Shown in pieces: positions 31,134 to 43,574 of a stretch of DNA of 64,000 bases. Origin of the DNA: Hydractinia symbiolongicarpus (taxonomy: Eukaryota; Cnidaria; Hydrozoa; Anthoathecata; Hydractiniidae); NCBI RefSeq assembly GCF_029227915.1, contig NC_079881.1, positions 20,685,501-20,749,500 on the forward strand. The letters run 5' to 3'. How positions within the stretch are numbered: the stretch's first letter is position 1; every line of letters starts with the position of its first letter. The notes under the pieces are model-generated. The model was given only the letters and a program-made list of their open reading frames with translations, was not told where the DNA came from and did no database searches. The position numbers were made by a program, and so were the translations under genes.

Positions 31134-31590
31134 CTGTCGGCTTCCATGCTTAGCTATCGTTGAGGTCGGACGTATCTAAAACGCTCCGGTCTTGGCGCGC
31201 TAAGTCGAAGAAAGAAAAAAGAAGACTAAAGCTTGAAGAGCTCCTGCTTTGACAGCTAAGTCCTTTTTGATTAATTATATATTGTACTGCCTTCTTTACT
31301 TCATTTGTATCTATATATATATTTCTTTAAATTGTTGTTTTGTAAGTTTTTAAATTATTGTTTTTGTTAATAAATTGTTTTTATCCCAGTCAGTTTTTTA
31401 TCCATCTATCATCTAATATGGTAGCTTTGCTGTGTTGTGGGTTCCTGCTGCTCCTTCTGTGTAACATCGTAAGGAAATGGGCTTGCCTCAGATCCTTCAT
31501 AGTTTTGGAAGAGCACATAAACGTAGAATGATCTCTCTACGACTTAAAAATAACTTTACTCAGGTAGGAAACCCACATTTACGCTAAAAC
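31134..31590. other. AT-rich intergenic DNA
   Basis: No gene. The sequence is T-rich (31270-31380), then leads into the LINE at about 31590. Confidence 0.4.
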
Positions 31591-31598
31591 TGATTTTT

Positions 31599-32030
31599 GT
31601 GTTCGTTGTATTTTTGAGCAATACAAAACCTTCGTTCAAAAGTAGCTCACCCAACAACAACGAAATGAGTCGACTAGATAGGAGTTTCCTTTCTATCTCT
31701 TCACTTGATGCCTGCAATAGAGTTTCTGAAAGCCAGCTCACTCTCCAATTAAAATTAATGGCTTTATTAAAACTTAAGCCAAGCAGGCACAAGTATTTCT
31801 ATTTTTTAATCCTCTTGTCAGGGGACATCTGCCTCAACCCAGGTCCTGTTAAGTATCCCTGTTCTTCATGCTTAAAACCTGTGGCAAAAACACACAAAGC
31901 ACTTTCTTGTGACAAGTGTGGATTATGGGCTCATAAAAAATGTGAGCGTATTTCTGATAAAAAATATCAACAATTTATGAAGACTCCTGAAGATAAACTG
32001 TTTTTTGCTTGCAGTCCGTCTTTCTCGTAA
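31599..32030 (+). CDS. LINE N-terminal region: 2A-like motif plus PHD-type finger
   Basis: 143 residues. After a leader of about 65 residues rich in Leu and Ser comes LLSGDICLNPGP (about 31815-31850), close to the D-V/I-E-x-N-P-G-P ribosome-skipping consensus but with Cys where Glu is usual. Directly after it is a Cys/His array CSSC, CDKCGLWAHKKC, typical of the PHD-like fingers at the start of many CR1-like ORF2 proteins. The frame ends close to the APE domain, which continues in another frame from 32005. In intact relatives this would be one ORF. Confidence 0.65.
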   Translation: MFVVFLSNTKPSFKSSSPNNNEMSRLDRSFLSISSLDACNRVSESQLTLQLKLMALLKLKPSRHKYFYFLILLSGDICLNPGPVKYPCSSCLKPVAKTHKALSCDKCGLWAHKKCERISDKKYQQFMKTPEDKLFFACSPSFS

Positions 32031-33582
32031 TTTGCCCTTTGCTAATGAGGAGTCATTTGGTGACGAAATTCCAGACAACATCAATATCACTATTGATGAA
32101 AACTTTGATTTTGAGGCAATCAGAAATGGGAAGGGCTTAAAAATGGCCCATCTCAACATTAATGGTTTGTCATCCAAACTAGACTATGTTAAACTTCTGC
32201 TACATCAAACAAAACTTGATGCATTCTCCATCTGTGAAACCAAAATGAATGACACCATCACTGACAATGACGTTAAAATTGATGGCTATGTTTGTTACAG
32301 GAATGATCGGAATAGACGAGGTGGGGGTGTTCTAATTTTTGTTAATAAAAACTTGGATAGCCACCTTTTAAAACACCTTTACTTCGAAAATGTTGAATCA
32401 CTATGGGTGAAAGTGTGCCTGAAAAAAACTGAACCTATTTACGTGTGTGGGGTTTACAGGCCACCTGGAGGTAGTGATTTGCAGAGTACCGAAAACCTGT
32501 GTACTCATTTTAAACAGTGTTTTAACAAGCTAGCAAACTAGCCTCTAAATTTTCTTCTGACACTACTAATGTTAATCCACCTGTTAGCGGACACGATTTT
32601 CGGTGGGCTCGTATTAAAGTGTCGAAAAAATAATTAGTTCACTAAAACTTAATAAAGCTACAGGCTTGGACGGAATTGGTTCACGACTGCTAAAAGCAGG
32701 TTCGTCAGTTTTAAGTATTTATTTATCAAGTCTTTTCAACAAATCTTTATTTACTGGTTATGTACCTAAATGTTGGAAGACTACAAGGGTCTCGCCTATT
32801 TTTAAAAGTGGCGATAAAACAGATCCTACTAATTATCAGCCTATCTCCATTTTGCCAATTCCTATGAAAATTTTTGAAAAGTTAGTGCATGAGCAAATGT
32901 CTCATTTTATTTCTGAGCACAACTTCCTGAATGACAGACAGTCCGGATTTCGAAAACTCTTTTCCACAGAAACTGCAGTAGTCAATGTCTCTGATTTTAT
33001 TCTTACTGAGCTTGACCAACATAACTTTGTTTGTGCTGTGCTCATTGACCTTAAAAAAGCTTTTGACACTGTTGATCATAAAATTTTGGCATCAGAGATG
33101 CTGCCTTTGACTGGTTTGAGTCCTACTTAATGGGCCGAATGCAGCTGACTCTTGTAAACGACACAGGATCAGATCTGCTTCATGAAGACGCTTTTGGGGT
33201 GCCGCAGGGATCTGTGTTGGGGCCCCTGCTCTTTCTTTTGTATATTGATGAGTTAAAATCTGTCATCAATTCAAACTACCACCATCTATATGCAGATGAT
33301 ACAATAATTATTTCGTCTCATAAAAACTTGGATACCCTTGTCTCCCACGTCGAGTTAGAACTTTCGCAAGTCGACCTCTGGCTGAATAATAACAAAATGA
33401 CTATAAATACGGACAAAACTGAAACAATCTTTTTCGGCAACCACAGCCAGTTAAAAAAAGTTGACAACAAAACTATCAACTATATGGGTATTCCTTTTGT
33501 GATGGAAGTCTGCTTTCGTTTAAGACTTCCATCTCTAATGTATTTGGCAAATTCTAATGGAGATCACTTTTTAACTTTTTAA
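32005..33582 (+). pseudogene. LINE endonuclease and reverse transcriptase (broken)
   Basis: The APE endonuclease is present at 32140-32510: MAHLNINGLSSK, ICETKMND (catalytic Glu region) and a RRGGGVLIF loop, ending at GVYRPPGG; the His-containing C-terminal half is deleted. The RT starts at 32666 (LDGIGSRLLK), with NYQPISILPIPMKIFEKL, LIDLKKAFDTVDH (motif A), GVPQGSVLGPLLFLLYIDEL (motif B), YADDTIII (motif C) and MTINTDKTETIFFG. A frameshift near 33100-33130 splits the RT. After motif E a deletion brings in the extreme C-terminus (LRLPSLMYLANS). Confidence 0.8.
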
Positions 33583-33820
33583 TTTTTGTTTTTTATTCTT
33601 TTTCTTTTCAATTTTCACAGATTATAAATGTTTCTATGTTTGATTGAGCTGAGGCAGTCTAAGGTTTATCATTTTTTGTTCTAGTGGCCCCCAGTGGAAA
33701 CAATCCACTAACTATAGGTTTTTGTGATTTTCTGGGCTAGCCACTTTAAATATTTATTATTTTTATTATTATTGTCTTTCTAGATTGTCATTTGCCTTCC
33801 TTTCAAAAGGCTAGCATAAG

Positions 33821-34030
33821 AATGAAAATTACAAAGTGCACGCACAATCATAAACTCAACCAGATAAGTCTTAAAATTTAAATTCTACAGGTTTTTGCTC
33901 CTCCAAAGAATATGCTCATATAAAGGAACACAATTCTTCCTTTTTGCGAGGAGATAATTGGCACAAAAATTGAACAAACAAACAGACAGAGAGAGCAGGA
34001 CAGGACTTCTGTAAAGGGTACAAGGACAAT
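33821..34030 (-). mobile_element. Solo 3' end of a family-3 element, about 205 bp
   Basis: Begins with GAATGAAAATTACAAAGTGC and continues GCTCATATAAAGGAACACA, ACAAACAAACAGACAGAGAG and GGACTTCTGTAAAGGGTA. It ends before the TGTCTAG structure. It sits right at the end of the LINE 3' UTR, suggesting insertion next to the tail. Confidence 0.75.
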
Positions 34031-34596
34031 CTTTGAGTTGTAGGGGGCAGATTTTCTATTAAGAAGCATGCCCCTGCCTTGCCGTTCCCTTGCATTGCCA
34101 GTACTGACCGTGCCTCTGCCTACCCTTTCTATGCCTTTTCTGATGCCTTGCCTTTTCCTTGCCGTGCTTAATGCTTTTAGCTTGGCAACCTCTCCACAAC
34201 ACTTTCTATATTGATTTTTCATTCGATCTACTGTATATATCCTAGTTACTTAGCTGGAAATATATTTAATTTATTCATTCACTACTACTAAATACTACAT
34301 ACAAAATAAGGCGCTTCTAACGACGCGCGGCTAAACACTGGTTATGTTAAAATACATAAAAGAAATCGTGTAGCAAAACTGCAGGAATTGTCAAACGGCA
34401 ATATCAGACAAATTTGCCTGTATGTGGCAATCAGTATAAAAAGTGTTGCGGAGCGTGGGACAGGGTACTGCAGTTTTTAGCGAATGTTGAAAGATGCGTG
34501 GAAACATAGAAAGACGAACAAATATAACTACCTTTTCTAAACATGGCATTTTTGTGATATAAATGAAAGTGGTTGTTGTGGGTGCAAGATAATAAT
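34031..34596. other. Intergenic DNA with a TGCCTTGCC-rich imperfect repeat
   Basis: Between 34070 and 34165, CCTTGCC- and CCTTTTC-like words recur about eight times (imperfect short tandem repeat). The rest is AT-rich with (TAA)n near 34590. Confidence 0.45.
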
Positions 34597-35060
34597 AATA
34601 ATTATTATAAAAATAATAATTAATATTTAATTTAAAGTGGCTAGCCCAGAAAATCACAAAAACCTATAGTTAGTGAATTGTTTCCACTAGGGGGGGGGGG
34701 GGCACTAGAACAAAAACAAAACAAAAAATGATAAACCTTACAATGCCTCAGCTCAATCAAACACAGTAACATCACGAAACAAAAAATGATAAACCTTACA
34801 ATGCCTCAGCTCAATCAAACACAGCAACATCTTTGAAAATTGAAAAGAAAAAAAAGAAAAAACAAAAATTTAAAAGTCAAAAAGTGTGCCTTCCTTTAGA
34901 ATTTGCCAAATACATTAGAGATGGAAGTCTTAAAGAAAACAGACTTCCATCACAGGCCACTTGGTCTGGAAGATTATTCCACACTTGCAGCTCTAAATGG
35001 GAAGGCTTTTTTGCCAAAGTCCGTGTTGACCAAGGGAAGTGCGAACCTGTTTTTTGAAGC
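34597..35060 (-). mobile_element. 5'-truncated LINE 3' end, inverted relative to the LINE at 31.6-33.8 kb
   Basis: The minus strand encodes FGKKAFPFRAASVWNNLPDQ and LRLPSLMYLANS, the LINE C-terminus, followed by the same 3' UTR (TGAGCTGAGGCA, CTAGTG...CCCCCC, CTATAGGTTTTTGTGATTTT) as 33503-33800. A poly-G/C tract (34691-34702) replaces GGCCCCC. A 50-bp block (AAAATGATAAACCTTACAAT and flank) is duplicated at 34725-34770 and 34783-34822. It forms an inverted repeat with the LINE end 1 kb upstream. Confidence 0.75.
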
Positions 35061-35600
35061 TCCTCTTGGTTAATGATTATGTCAGTTTTTTGTCAAAAGG
35101 AATTTTGAGCGCATGTAATCGGGAGCATTGTGATTCATGGCTTTGGAAACTAATATGGCATCGTTTTTGATGAGTAAGTTATTCATTAAATATTCCCTCA
35201 CTTTCCCAAGAAAGGTACGGACACATTTTAATTGTTTTTCTAGTTTTCCCATTCTTTGTATAGACTAGTTTCTTATAAATTAAACTGTATATACAAGGTC
35301 AAGTTTCAAGCAATTTCTGCCATATTTCTGTGTAGTTTGCAAAGAAAATTATACGTTAAGAAACAGAAATTGAAGTAAACTTTTTTTGAGATTACACCAG
35401 CTCGCAGCATTGGCATTAAGTCACTCTGTGCCTGTTTCATGCAGGTAGCTTAACTTGTGAACTGCCTTTTCAAAGCATTTAAGTTCTAACATGTTTACTT
35501 TCTGTTCCACATTCTTTAAAGTGATTTCGCCATTTGCTAACTTTGTAGAATGCTAATTCATCACTTTGTGGCTGGTTCAGCCCCTTCCACAACAACATCC
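35061..35600. other. Intergenic DNA, possible decayed recombinase C-terminus
   Basis: Minus-strand words such as CFEKAVHKLSYLHETGTE (about 35420-35490) look coding, but stops intervene and I recognise no domain. Confidence 0.3.
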
Positions 35601-35629
35601 TTCAAATCGCTATTACTTTTAAACATATT

Positions 35630-36641
35630 ATAAATGTCTTCTAAAGCTTAAACATCATCGCCTTTTGTCAATTATAGTATTTCCCAGCTCTATCAATAAA
35701 GTGAAGAAATTTATCAGCGATTGGCCTGGTTATATCTTCACTATGCTTGTGGACATTTTTGCGAATTAAAGTGTTGTTCATCTTCTCAGTTTTCCCATTA
35801 AAGCACTTGCCCCAGAGCTTTGTCATGTCCCTGACACCTTTTTATTTGAAATCATTGGGTTTCCAGTATGTGCAACAAATATGCCGCTGTCACTTTTTGT
35901 AGGAAGACCATAAAAATTTCCCTTTATATTATCTGCAAACATTCTAAACCAATTAAATAAAGCAGAGCTAAAACATGTCTAAATATCGGAATCACAACAA
36001 AGTCCTCCCCGCCTTCCCTGGTTTTTGATTTAGCTTTCCTAAATGTCTCAAAGTTAAATCTATAAAGAGGCCTGGTTGACCACTATTTTCCATGGACAAA
36101 CTCCATAGCGAAAAATCTCTTGTCAACGTATACTGAGCTTGCGATGGACATGGTTTGGGTTTAACATTAGAGAATTGTTGCAAAATAGAAATGGCCTCGC
36201 AAAAACGCTGAGATGATTCGAATTTAGTAACCTTCTCAGGATCAAAGATATGCTCCATGTCCTTTTCATATTTGTAACAGCGTTTTTTATTTATTTAAAC
36301 CCTTAGCCCAGGTACATGATGCGTTTGCATCACCCTTAAATCTTCTATAGGCCACATTATAATTCTGGATCCATAAAATTTCTAAGCGTGTTGCAATAAG
36401 ATCTTATTGTCCGTGGTTTCCGCTTGCTATTTTTAAAAGAAGGTACCCAGCATTCACGGACTACATTTTGGTCCATCAACAATTTTGTATCCAAATTCTT
36501 TGCGTCAATTGTTGATATTATAGTACGAACTTTACGTACATTCTGCAGTGCAGCATCTCGTTTTCGCTCTTCGCCATCCACACCTTGTAGCTGGTTCAAA
36601 AACTCCTTCAACATAAACTTGATGTCTTCGTTTTCTGACAA
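35630..36641 (-). pseudogene. Crypton-like tyrosine recombinase relic
   Basis: Minus-strand order fits a eukaryotic tyrosine recombinase. An N-terminal core-binding segment (36357-36641) has RKVRTIISTID and KRKPRTIRSYCNTLRNFM. A middle segment (35992-36258) has LTRDFSLWSLSMENSGQPG, resembling the RDxLL...NxxRPG motif with the first catalytic Arg region. Then (about 35640-35850) come FVAHTGNPMISNK, NTLIRKNVHKHS (Arg and His of the active site) and ADKFLHFIDRAGKYYN (His...Tyr end). Stops and shifts separate the blocks, so it is a relic. Crypton elements have no terminal repeats, so borders cannot be given. Confidence 0.55.
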
Positions 36642-39600
36642 TCCATGCTCATATTGATGACTTTCTTCATCCCTTTACCGTAGAAGGAGAAGTGAAATTT
36701 CGTTAAAAATTTCAATTACTATTATCAACCATTGCGGTGACTTTATTAATGGTCACTACACAACCACAACCTTTTTTTCTGGATTTTATCCTTGAAAATT
36801 GTTTCAAAACAAATGTGTCAGGGATATTTTTTGCTTTTTCTTACAAAAGTGGCACATCATGTTGCTCAAATCACGTTTCAATTCCGGTACATCACTATAA
36901 ACAGTTGACACTTATTTTATTTATTTTATTTATCATCAATATTTACCCAGGATATACATTTCAGAATAAATTTCTGCTTTTCAAATGTGTCCTGCTAAAA
37001 TTAAAACAAATACTCTACATTATATACAATTAAATATAAAATCGTCGATGTTCTAAAATCCAATAAAATGAAAAGGAATAGGCAAAACAAAAAGAAAAAC
37101 GCTAAGCACATAGATGAAATGGTGAAAATACACTAAAGATAAGATTATAGGTGTCCATGAGTTAAGCGCTCAAATGGGAGATAATTGGTATAAATGGGTG
37201 AGGCAACAAAGCTAGTATAATATATGAAATATTAAAAATGCTATACTAAGAAACGAAAGATGAAACATGCCATATCACAAATGCTTCCTTCTGCAAATGT
37301 CGAATGAATAATCGGCAAAAAACATTTTAATTCAAAGCCGCGTATGTCACTAAGGGTTTTCAAAAAGAGTAGCAGTTATCTTTTGTGTTTTACGTGTAAT
37401 TAAATTATGATTAGTCGCTTTGTAAAATAACAAACCAAACTGGTCAACAACCATCGCCGAAGACATTTTACTGCCTGTCTAACAAAAGCTGGGTCTTTTT
37501 GATCGAATACAACCCAAGGAAGTTTGTTTCGCATACGTTGCACGTAGTTATTGCATTCTTCAAACAATAAACTGCTGAACGCAATCATTGCAGGGTCAGA
37601 TGTTGCTGCAGTTTTTGTAGTCTAAAATGCCTACTGAATAAATCTCATTGTCTGAATTATGGCCGCTTCCGAATTCTTTCAGCGTCATATTTCGACGCAT
37701 TTCACAAAACAATGGAAGATATAATATAACCGTGTGCGCACGTAAACTGTTTGACTGAAGTGCCATTAAATTGAACAGTGCTGTGCTCCATCAACAATTT
37801 TCGAATGGTCAAACATGCATTTCCTGTGCTGCGAGTAGGTTTCTTTAATCCTCAACACCTTTCTCGAACTTTCTGATTTTGATTTTCCTTTGGTAAGAAG
37901 AGTCCCAATTTTTAATTATAGTTACCATTTATTTGATAGCACTCATTTGCGGTATTTTAAATCTCTGGTGGAGAATCGCACAATACAAAAAATGTAGTCC
38001 ATATATATCAACATTAACACCAAAACAACATTAAGAAACATAAATACATATAACAGAAATAAAAACCTTCCCTTTCATTTCCTGATTCAGCGGAATTATC
38101 GCCTTCCAGACCTGAGGGATTCCACTGGCACCTGGAGTAGATAACAAAGTTCAAACTACAATTTTGTGTATTATCTAATAACCTATTTTTAAATGTTATA
38201 GAATTTTAAAGAAGGAGAATTATAAGCATAGAAATTCAAGATTTTAACACACTTCTGACTTTAAAATTGTGTTTGTGGAAGTGATCCCAATTTTTCCTTT
38301 CGTATGAAGCTACTAACGTAAAAACGGATTTAAAAACTTCGGTAGAAACTCCATCTACATATGAAAAATACTTATCCTACGAAATGATACAGAGAGAGAG
38401 TTAAATATTAGGATGTTTGTTCTTTCAAAATGAATGACTTTATAATCCAATTAGATTTAATGTATGGCTTTTATTCAACTTGCTTCTTGAATAAGTTTTT
38501 ATACAGAACTTTTTTACAGGCCTGTTTTAAATTAGGTTTACTGCAGAAAAATCTGACAAATTCACGGGTTAAATGTAATTTTAAATCTTTGGAGATAGAT
38601 TTTCAAAGTACTTTGTCAATACATGGTATCTTGTAACACAATTCAATATTTAATGAAATTTTAAATATAAATCCTACTGTCAACTTCAGCATTAACAATA
38701 ATACCGCTTGGTTTTTTAAAGTTTGCTTCTTTTCTTGTATTAATAAAGCAAAGGCATTTAATACAAATTAATGCACAATTTTAAAAAAAAAAACTCTTAT
38801 CTAATTATTTTTGACATTTTAAATATTATGACGTTATGTATTAAATATGGTGTTATAAATTTTTGATATGTCAAAGTTTCATTGCAATGTTAAAAAGACA
38901 TTCTAATCTAAATCTTACATTCTACTTCAGTCTTATCAGTAACAATGTTTCTTGGTTCACCTAAACTTTGCTTTCCTTGTGGCATGGCTAAGCAAAAACA
39001 TTTATTTAATTTACGATTGGTAAACAAGTGAAGCAATTCTGAAAATACATTTTATTTAAACCATACGAAAATCAGCTGCGAATATATACACAAACAAAAA
39101 TCGTTGGCTATCGTTACCACATTTTTAATTGACCATACACAAGAATGTCTCACGGTTTATCAGTTTTATATTTATTCCTATGTTGTACATTCCAAGACAA
39201 CATTCACACATAATGTGAAAAGTAGTACAATGTTTTCATTGGATATACAAAATTCACGAAAAAAAACGTTATGAAGAAACATCTACTATTTCTTCGCCTC
39301 TATAAAATATTTTTCTTGTTATATATATTAGTTATACGAAATACATAATCGAAAAACTAGTTGTGTGTGGGTGTAAAACGACTTCTGGTATGAAGCGATT
39401 TAATGACAAAAAGCCTCTAGCCCACTTACCATTTAGTCAAAAATTAGTAACCGTGAAACCGTGAAATTTGGTGGAGAACCTATTACGTTTTCCGAAAAGA
39501 ATTGAACATGGTAAAACAAAGATTTAGAATTGTTACAAGTCCCATAGCCAAATAAATAAGAAAGTACATGTTAAAAAATAATGAGACTAAGGAAAATTTT

Positions 39601-39755
39601 ATAAAATCAAAAATTTTATGGTTTCAAAGAGTAATTTTATTTAGTTAGTACCATTTTAAATAAGTCAAGTTTTCAAAGGTAGACTGATTACAAGCAGCTA
39701 TTTATCGACCTTCACGAAAAGCTGACCTTGCTTACCTGGATCGTGGTCATCCACC
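36642..39755. other. AT-rich intergenic DNA
   Basis: About 3 kb without a recognised gene. A minus-strand frame at 37400-37588 (NNYVQRMRNKLPWVVFDQKD) has protein-like composition but no known motif. The remainder is A/T-rich with no repeat borders found. Confidence 0.4.
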
Positions 39756-39811
39756 CAGGGGCGGATATAGAATTTATTTTATGTCAGTCACAAATTTTGC
39801 GAAGCAAAAAA

Positions 39812-39842
39812 GCGCAGCCGTTTGCGTAGCAAACCGCTGCGC
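39812..39842. other. Subterminal hairpin of the hAT element
   Basis: GCGCAGCCGTTTGC pairs with GCAAACCGCTGCGC across a GTA loop (13 of 14 pairs). Subterminal repeats and hairpins are common transposase-binding or epigenetic signals in hAT ends. Confidence 0.7.
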
Positions 39843-39948
39843 GCCAAAACAGCTGGGCGATTTGGGGGGGGGGGCGCTGTAAGCCCCCCCCTAATAGGGT
39901 ACAGGGCGAAGCCCCGGAAGTTTTTGCTTTTTACGGCATTCTAAAGCG

Positions 39949-42659
39949 TTAACAGGCTAAATTAAAGTCCAATCTCCTCTTACTCTTTAACGTGTAAAAC
40001 CACTCTTTTGCGTAAATTTTGGAAAAATGTATTTGTTGTATAAATTTTCCCACAGATAAATTTAGACGGTGGCTGTTACAGTGAACATAGATGGCCTTTC
40101 TGTTAAGACTAAGAATGCGTGCAGAGAGACCATTTTTATAACCAGCCACAGCACCTGCACCGTCATATGCTTGACCCCTACAATCTTTTATGTCCAACTT
40201 CAAATGTTCTAAACACTTGCATAAAACAGACTGCAAGTCTTTACCAGAAAGTCCTTCATCACAATGGATAAACTGGATGAATTCCTCTCTAATGTTAAAT
40301 GAATCATCCACAAAACGCAGGACTAAAGACATTTGCTCTTTGTGAGATGAATCAGAGGCTTCATCAGCAAGAATAGAATAAAACACATTGTTTTTTATCT
40401 CAGAAACTAATTTATCCAAAATAAATTCACCACAACAACTTATTAACTCATTTTGTGTTGTTTTGGAGATATAGGTTGCATTTTTAGGGCTGTTTTTCAA
40501 ATGCTCAGCAAGAATAGTGTCTCCACCTTGCACCCTAAAATTCAACAATTCCACAAAATTTCCCACCCTTCCACAAGAAAACTCCCCTACTTCACCATGA
40601 TACTGGGAGTCATCTCGTTGACCTCTTAATGCGTGGCCCTGCCTACCAGAATAGATTATTGCTTGAACAATAGGGACAAGCTTTTTTCTATTTTCAGCAA
40701 TTTTTTTCTCATGTTACTATCAACAAGAATGTCAATTGGTTGGGACTTACCAAAATAATTTCTTATAAAGCTAGTGAATACAGCTGATGTATCAGCATGA
40801 AGTTCAGTGCTAGAATTATGCTTGAGGAATTGAGCATTGGCATCTGGCCAATATCTAAATGACTCAGAAAACAGTTTTTTAATTTTGTTGGTTTTGGTTG
40901 GAAATTTCTCTCCAAATAAAACACACGGAAGACAATATGCACCATCAACTGCTGGTGAATAACACAACTAAGGAAATTTGTTTAACCATTCAAAACGAAA
41001 GCATCTTTTAGTTTTTGGGAACACATAATTGTTATTTGGTTTAAAAACGTTTTTAATGAGGTCTTGAATTGCTGAAGTGTCATTTTTCAAAGTTCTCATT
41101 TTTTCAAGGTACAATGACACATCAAATCTATTCACAGGTAATAAACTGTCTGGCATGTTACTACAAGGTGATGGTGTAGGAAAGGGCATTTTTGTAACTG
41201 CACAAGCTTCTGAAATTACAGTTGATTGTGAAATCCGTTGTGTGACAATGCTTGTTGTTGCAACATGGGACAGGTGGATGACAAATTGTATGTGAGGATT
41301 CAAAAATGAGACTATTGCTGTCTAAACTTGGTGTGATGGTTAAAGGATTTGACACAACAGGTTTATGAACATTTATTAATGGCATAACTTTTGGAAAAAT
41401 TAAAGTGTCACTACATTTATCAGCTCAAAAACTGAGCTTTGACTGAACTGAAATTTTTTGGTAGGCACACAAGACATTTTTTCTTTTTTTGTGATGTGCG
41501 GTAACTTTCGCTTTGTACCTTTAGGCACAAAAATTATGGGAACAAAATTATTAGGCTTAAAGGTGAACATTAAAACTTTGTAAACAAAATAGAAATTTCA
41601 ATGTCCTTAAAGAAGGAGTGGGATTTCTTGGACTGATTATACAATTAAATAAAATTTTATCCCTTGAGTCACCACAATCCGGAAAATATGTATTAATATT
41701 GGCCAATGATACTGACGACAAAGCAAATATGCAAAGTAAGCTACACCACTTTTGATTTTTACAGTTACCAATGGCTTCATTTTTTACCAACTTATTAGAG
41801 CACGAAGAACCTAAAGCATCAAGAGCTTCAAAAGATGTTACCATTCGCAAAATGCTATCAACAGATTTAAATACCTTACCTTTGTGTTCTTCAAATAACG
41901 ACAACAAAACAGGGTGCCTACTGTAATATTCAGAACACAGAAACAACTCCAATGACGTTAAAATTCTGAGATCCTCAACCAACGAATTGTCACCAACAAG
42001 CAGAATGGAAGCAGAACTGTACAAGCAATTTCCAGTACTTTCAGAGCTAAATAAAAACAAAGTCTTGATCAAGAGCTTTGTCAAAGCTATAGCTATATAG
42101 CTCCCATCTTTAAACTTTTATTTAACAAATCAAAGGCTAGCAAGCACTGTGATGGAGAGCGACTGAAGTTTGTTTACATTTGAGTTTGGTTTAATTTAGC
42201 AAATCTCCTTATCAAAATATTAGCTGACAAGACCTATTGTATAAATTTAATGATCTTTTATTGTTCTCCCATAATCACTGTGTGACGTGCAGACAGCTGC
42301 TAGCTACTTTAAATAAAAGAGCAATGGAGCCAGCTGAATAATTAAATGATTAAAAAAATATCCATGGTTACCTAATAGAGCTAGCTATGACACAAAAAAC
42401 AAGTAAAAACTTAACACCCTTACCACAAGGCTACTGCACACTTGTTAAGGTCTTTTCGTAAAATCTTTGGAAGATAAACTTTAGCATTAAAATTTCTCAA
42501 TATGTTGTTGTTATTGATTGAGTTCAATATATCTTCGTTTGAGAACGAAGGAAGATTCCTTATTTTATTACAATATTTCAAATATATATCTTGTATATAA
42601 CACAAATCATTCTTTTGCATAGCTGGACGGACCAGCTCAAACATGCTCTCGGCAGCCAT
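39949..42659 (-). pseudogene. hAT transposase, ZMYM1/DUF4371 type, C-terminally truncated
   Basis: Fragments on the minus strand. N-terminal frames 42420-42659 (MAAESMFELVRP) and 41557-42084 show no known domain; 40968-41303 ends FRFEWLNKFP. A TTF-type zinc finger region (40656-40967) has YCLPCVLFG and HNSSTELHADT. The DUF4371 core (39949-40566) contains ILADEASDSSHKEQMSLVLR (DDE first Asp region), CRGQAYDGAGAVAGYKNG and YVHCNSHRLNLSVG. The frame ends after this, with no hATC dimerisation region. A stop lies between the TTF and DUF4371 parts. It would normally cut and paste the element. Confidence 0.75.
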
Positions 42660-43132
42660 GTTTGAACAAAAAGAATAAAATCAAGGGCGAACATATAACC
42701 TTAATCAAGGGTGGGAGAGTTCTTGGCCACTGACGGGTTCGCAAGATAACACAACCGGTATCGGTTCTTCTATGTTTACACAATTTTATACTCGCGCAGA
42801 AGTAATACTGCTTTCGGCTGACCTTGAAATTAGGAATGTCAGTCAAAACCCAACAACCAATCAGAACAGCCAAATCAACCGTCCCAGTCGCTTTTTGACT
42901 TACATCGGCAGAAACGGCGAAAGGCAGAAGACAAATACGCCATCCACAACCTAGTACACAGACCACGTAAATTCGAACGCCACACGCGCGTCAGGTCCGG
43001 GGCCGAACAAAATGCCGTAATATCGGTTGCTGGTTGACCGGCGTTTTGTTTATTTTTCACTTATCTACATTTCTAAGGTTTGAAAAGATGTCAGTCGCTT
43101 GCCGGTTCTGACGTACGCTAAATCCGCCCCTG

Positions 43133-43574
43133 CCACCACATCGTCCGACTTATTGTTTTGCAATTTTTTTCTATAGTCCACTGTTGTAAGGACCTTAGCA
43201 ACTGTAGTGAGTCAAGTCTATAGTCGAGTCTGCCTTTAAATACCAGGTGTAATGAACTTTCTTTGTATGACCAAAATGTTGCGTCATTTTCTCTCCATCA
43301 TTCATGTCAATCAACTGAAGCATGGTCGCTAATTATTTTCTGGTTCTAGTGGGGGTTATTAACTTCGGTTGTTTTGACATTTTGATCTGTCTGGTGATAA
43401 TGTATCCTTGCAACGTATCCGAGCCGCTATAGAAAATATATCTATTCGCCTGAGAGAGGCTTGTAGTCAGCCTGTTTTTTAGGAGAAGATAAATTGCTAT
43501 CACAACCTTGTCCGTAAAAATATTAGGCACGAGGGCTCCGCCTTTTTTGTTTTTTCCTTCAATATAACAAAGAG
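43133..43574. other. Intergenic DNA
   Basis: No gene recognised. It connects the hAT element with the Harbinger relic. Confidence 0.35.

Larger units (their letters stand above)
31590..33800 (+). mobile_element. CR1-like LINE with internal deletions
   Basis: Order: an N-terminal segment with a 2A-like motif and PHD-type zinc finger (31599-32030), an APE endonuclease fragment (32005-32541), RT (32666-33582), and a 3' UTR with CTAGTGGCCCCCAGTGGAAA and a (TTATT)n-like tail near 33770. The APE is cut short and joined to the RT fingers. The RT is joined after INYMGIP to the last few codons before the stop. It is a classic APE-type LINE layout, now dead. Confidence 0.8.
39756..43132 (-). mobile_element. 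hAT transposon with 5-bp target duplication (copy 1)
   Basis: Terminal inverted repeats CAGGGGCGGATATAG (39756) and CTAAATCCGCCCCTG (ending 43132), flanked by CCACC at 39751-39755 and 43133-43137: a perfect 5-bp target duplication. hAT elements usually make 8-bp duplications; a 5-bp subgroup (called hAT5 in repeat collections) is known. Near the left end is a long hairpin (39812-39825 pairs with 39829-39842, one mismatch). Coding remnants of a DUF4371-type transposase lie inside. The C-terminal dimerisation domain is missing, so it is not autonomous. Confidence 0.85.
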
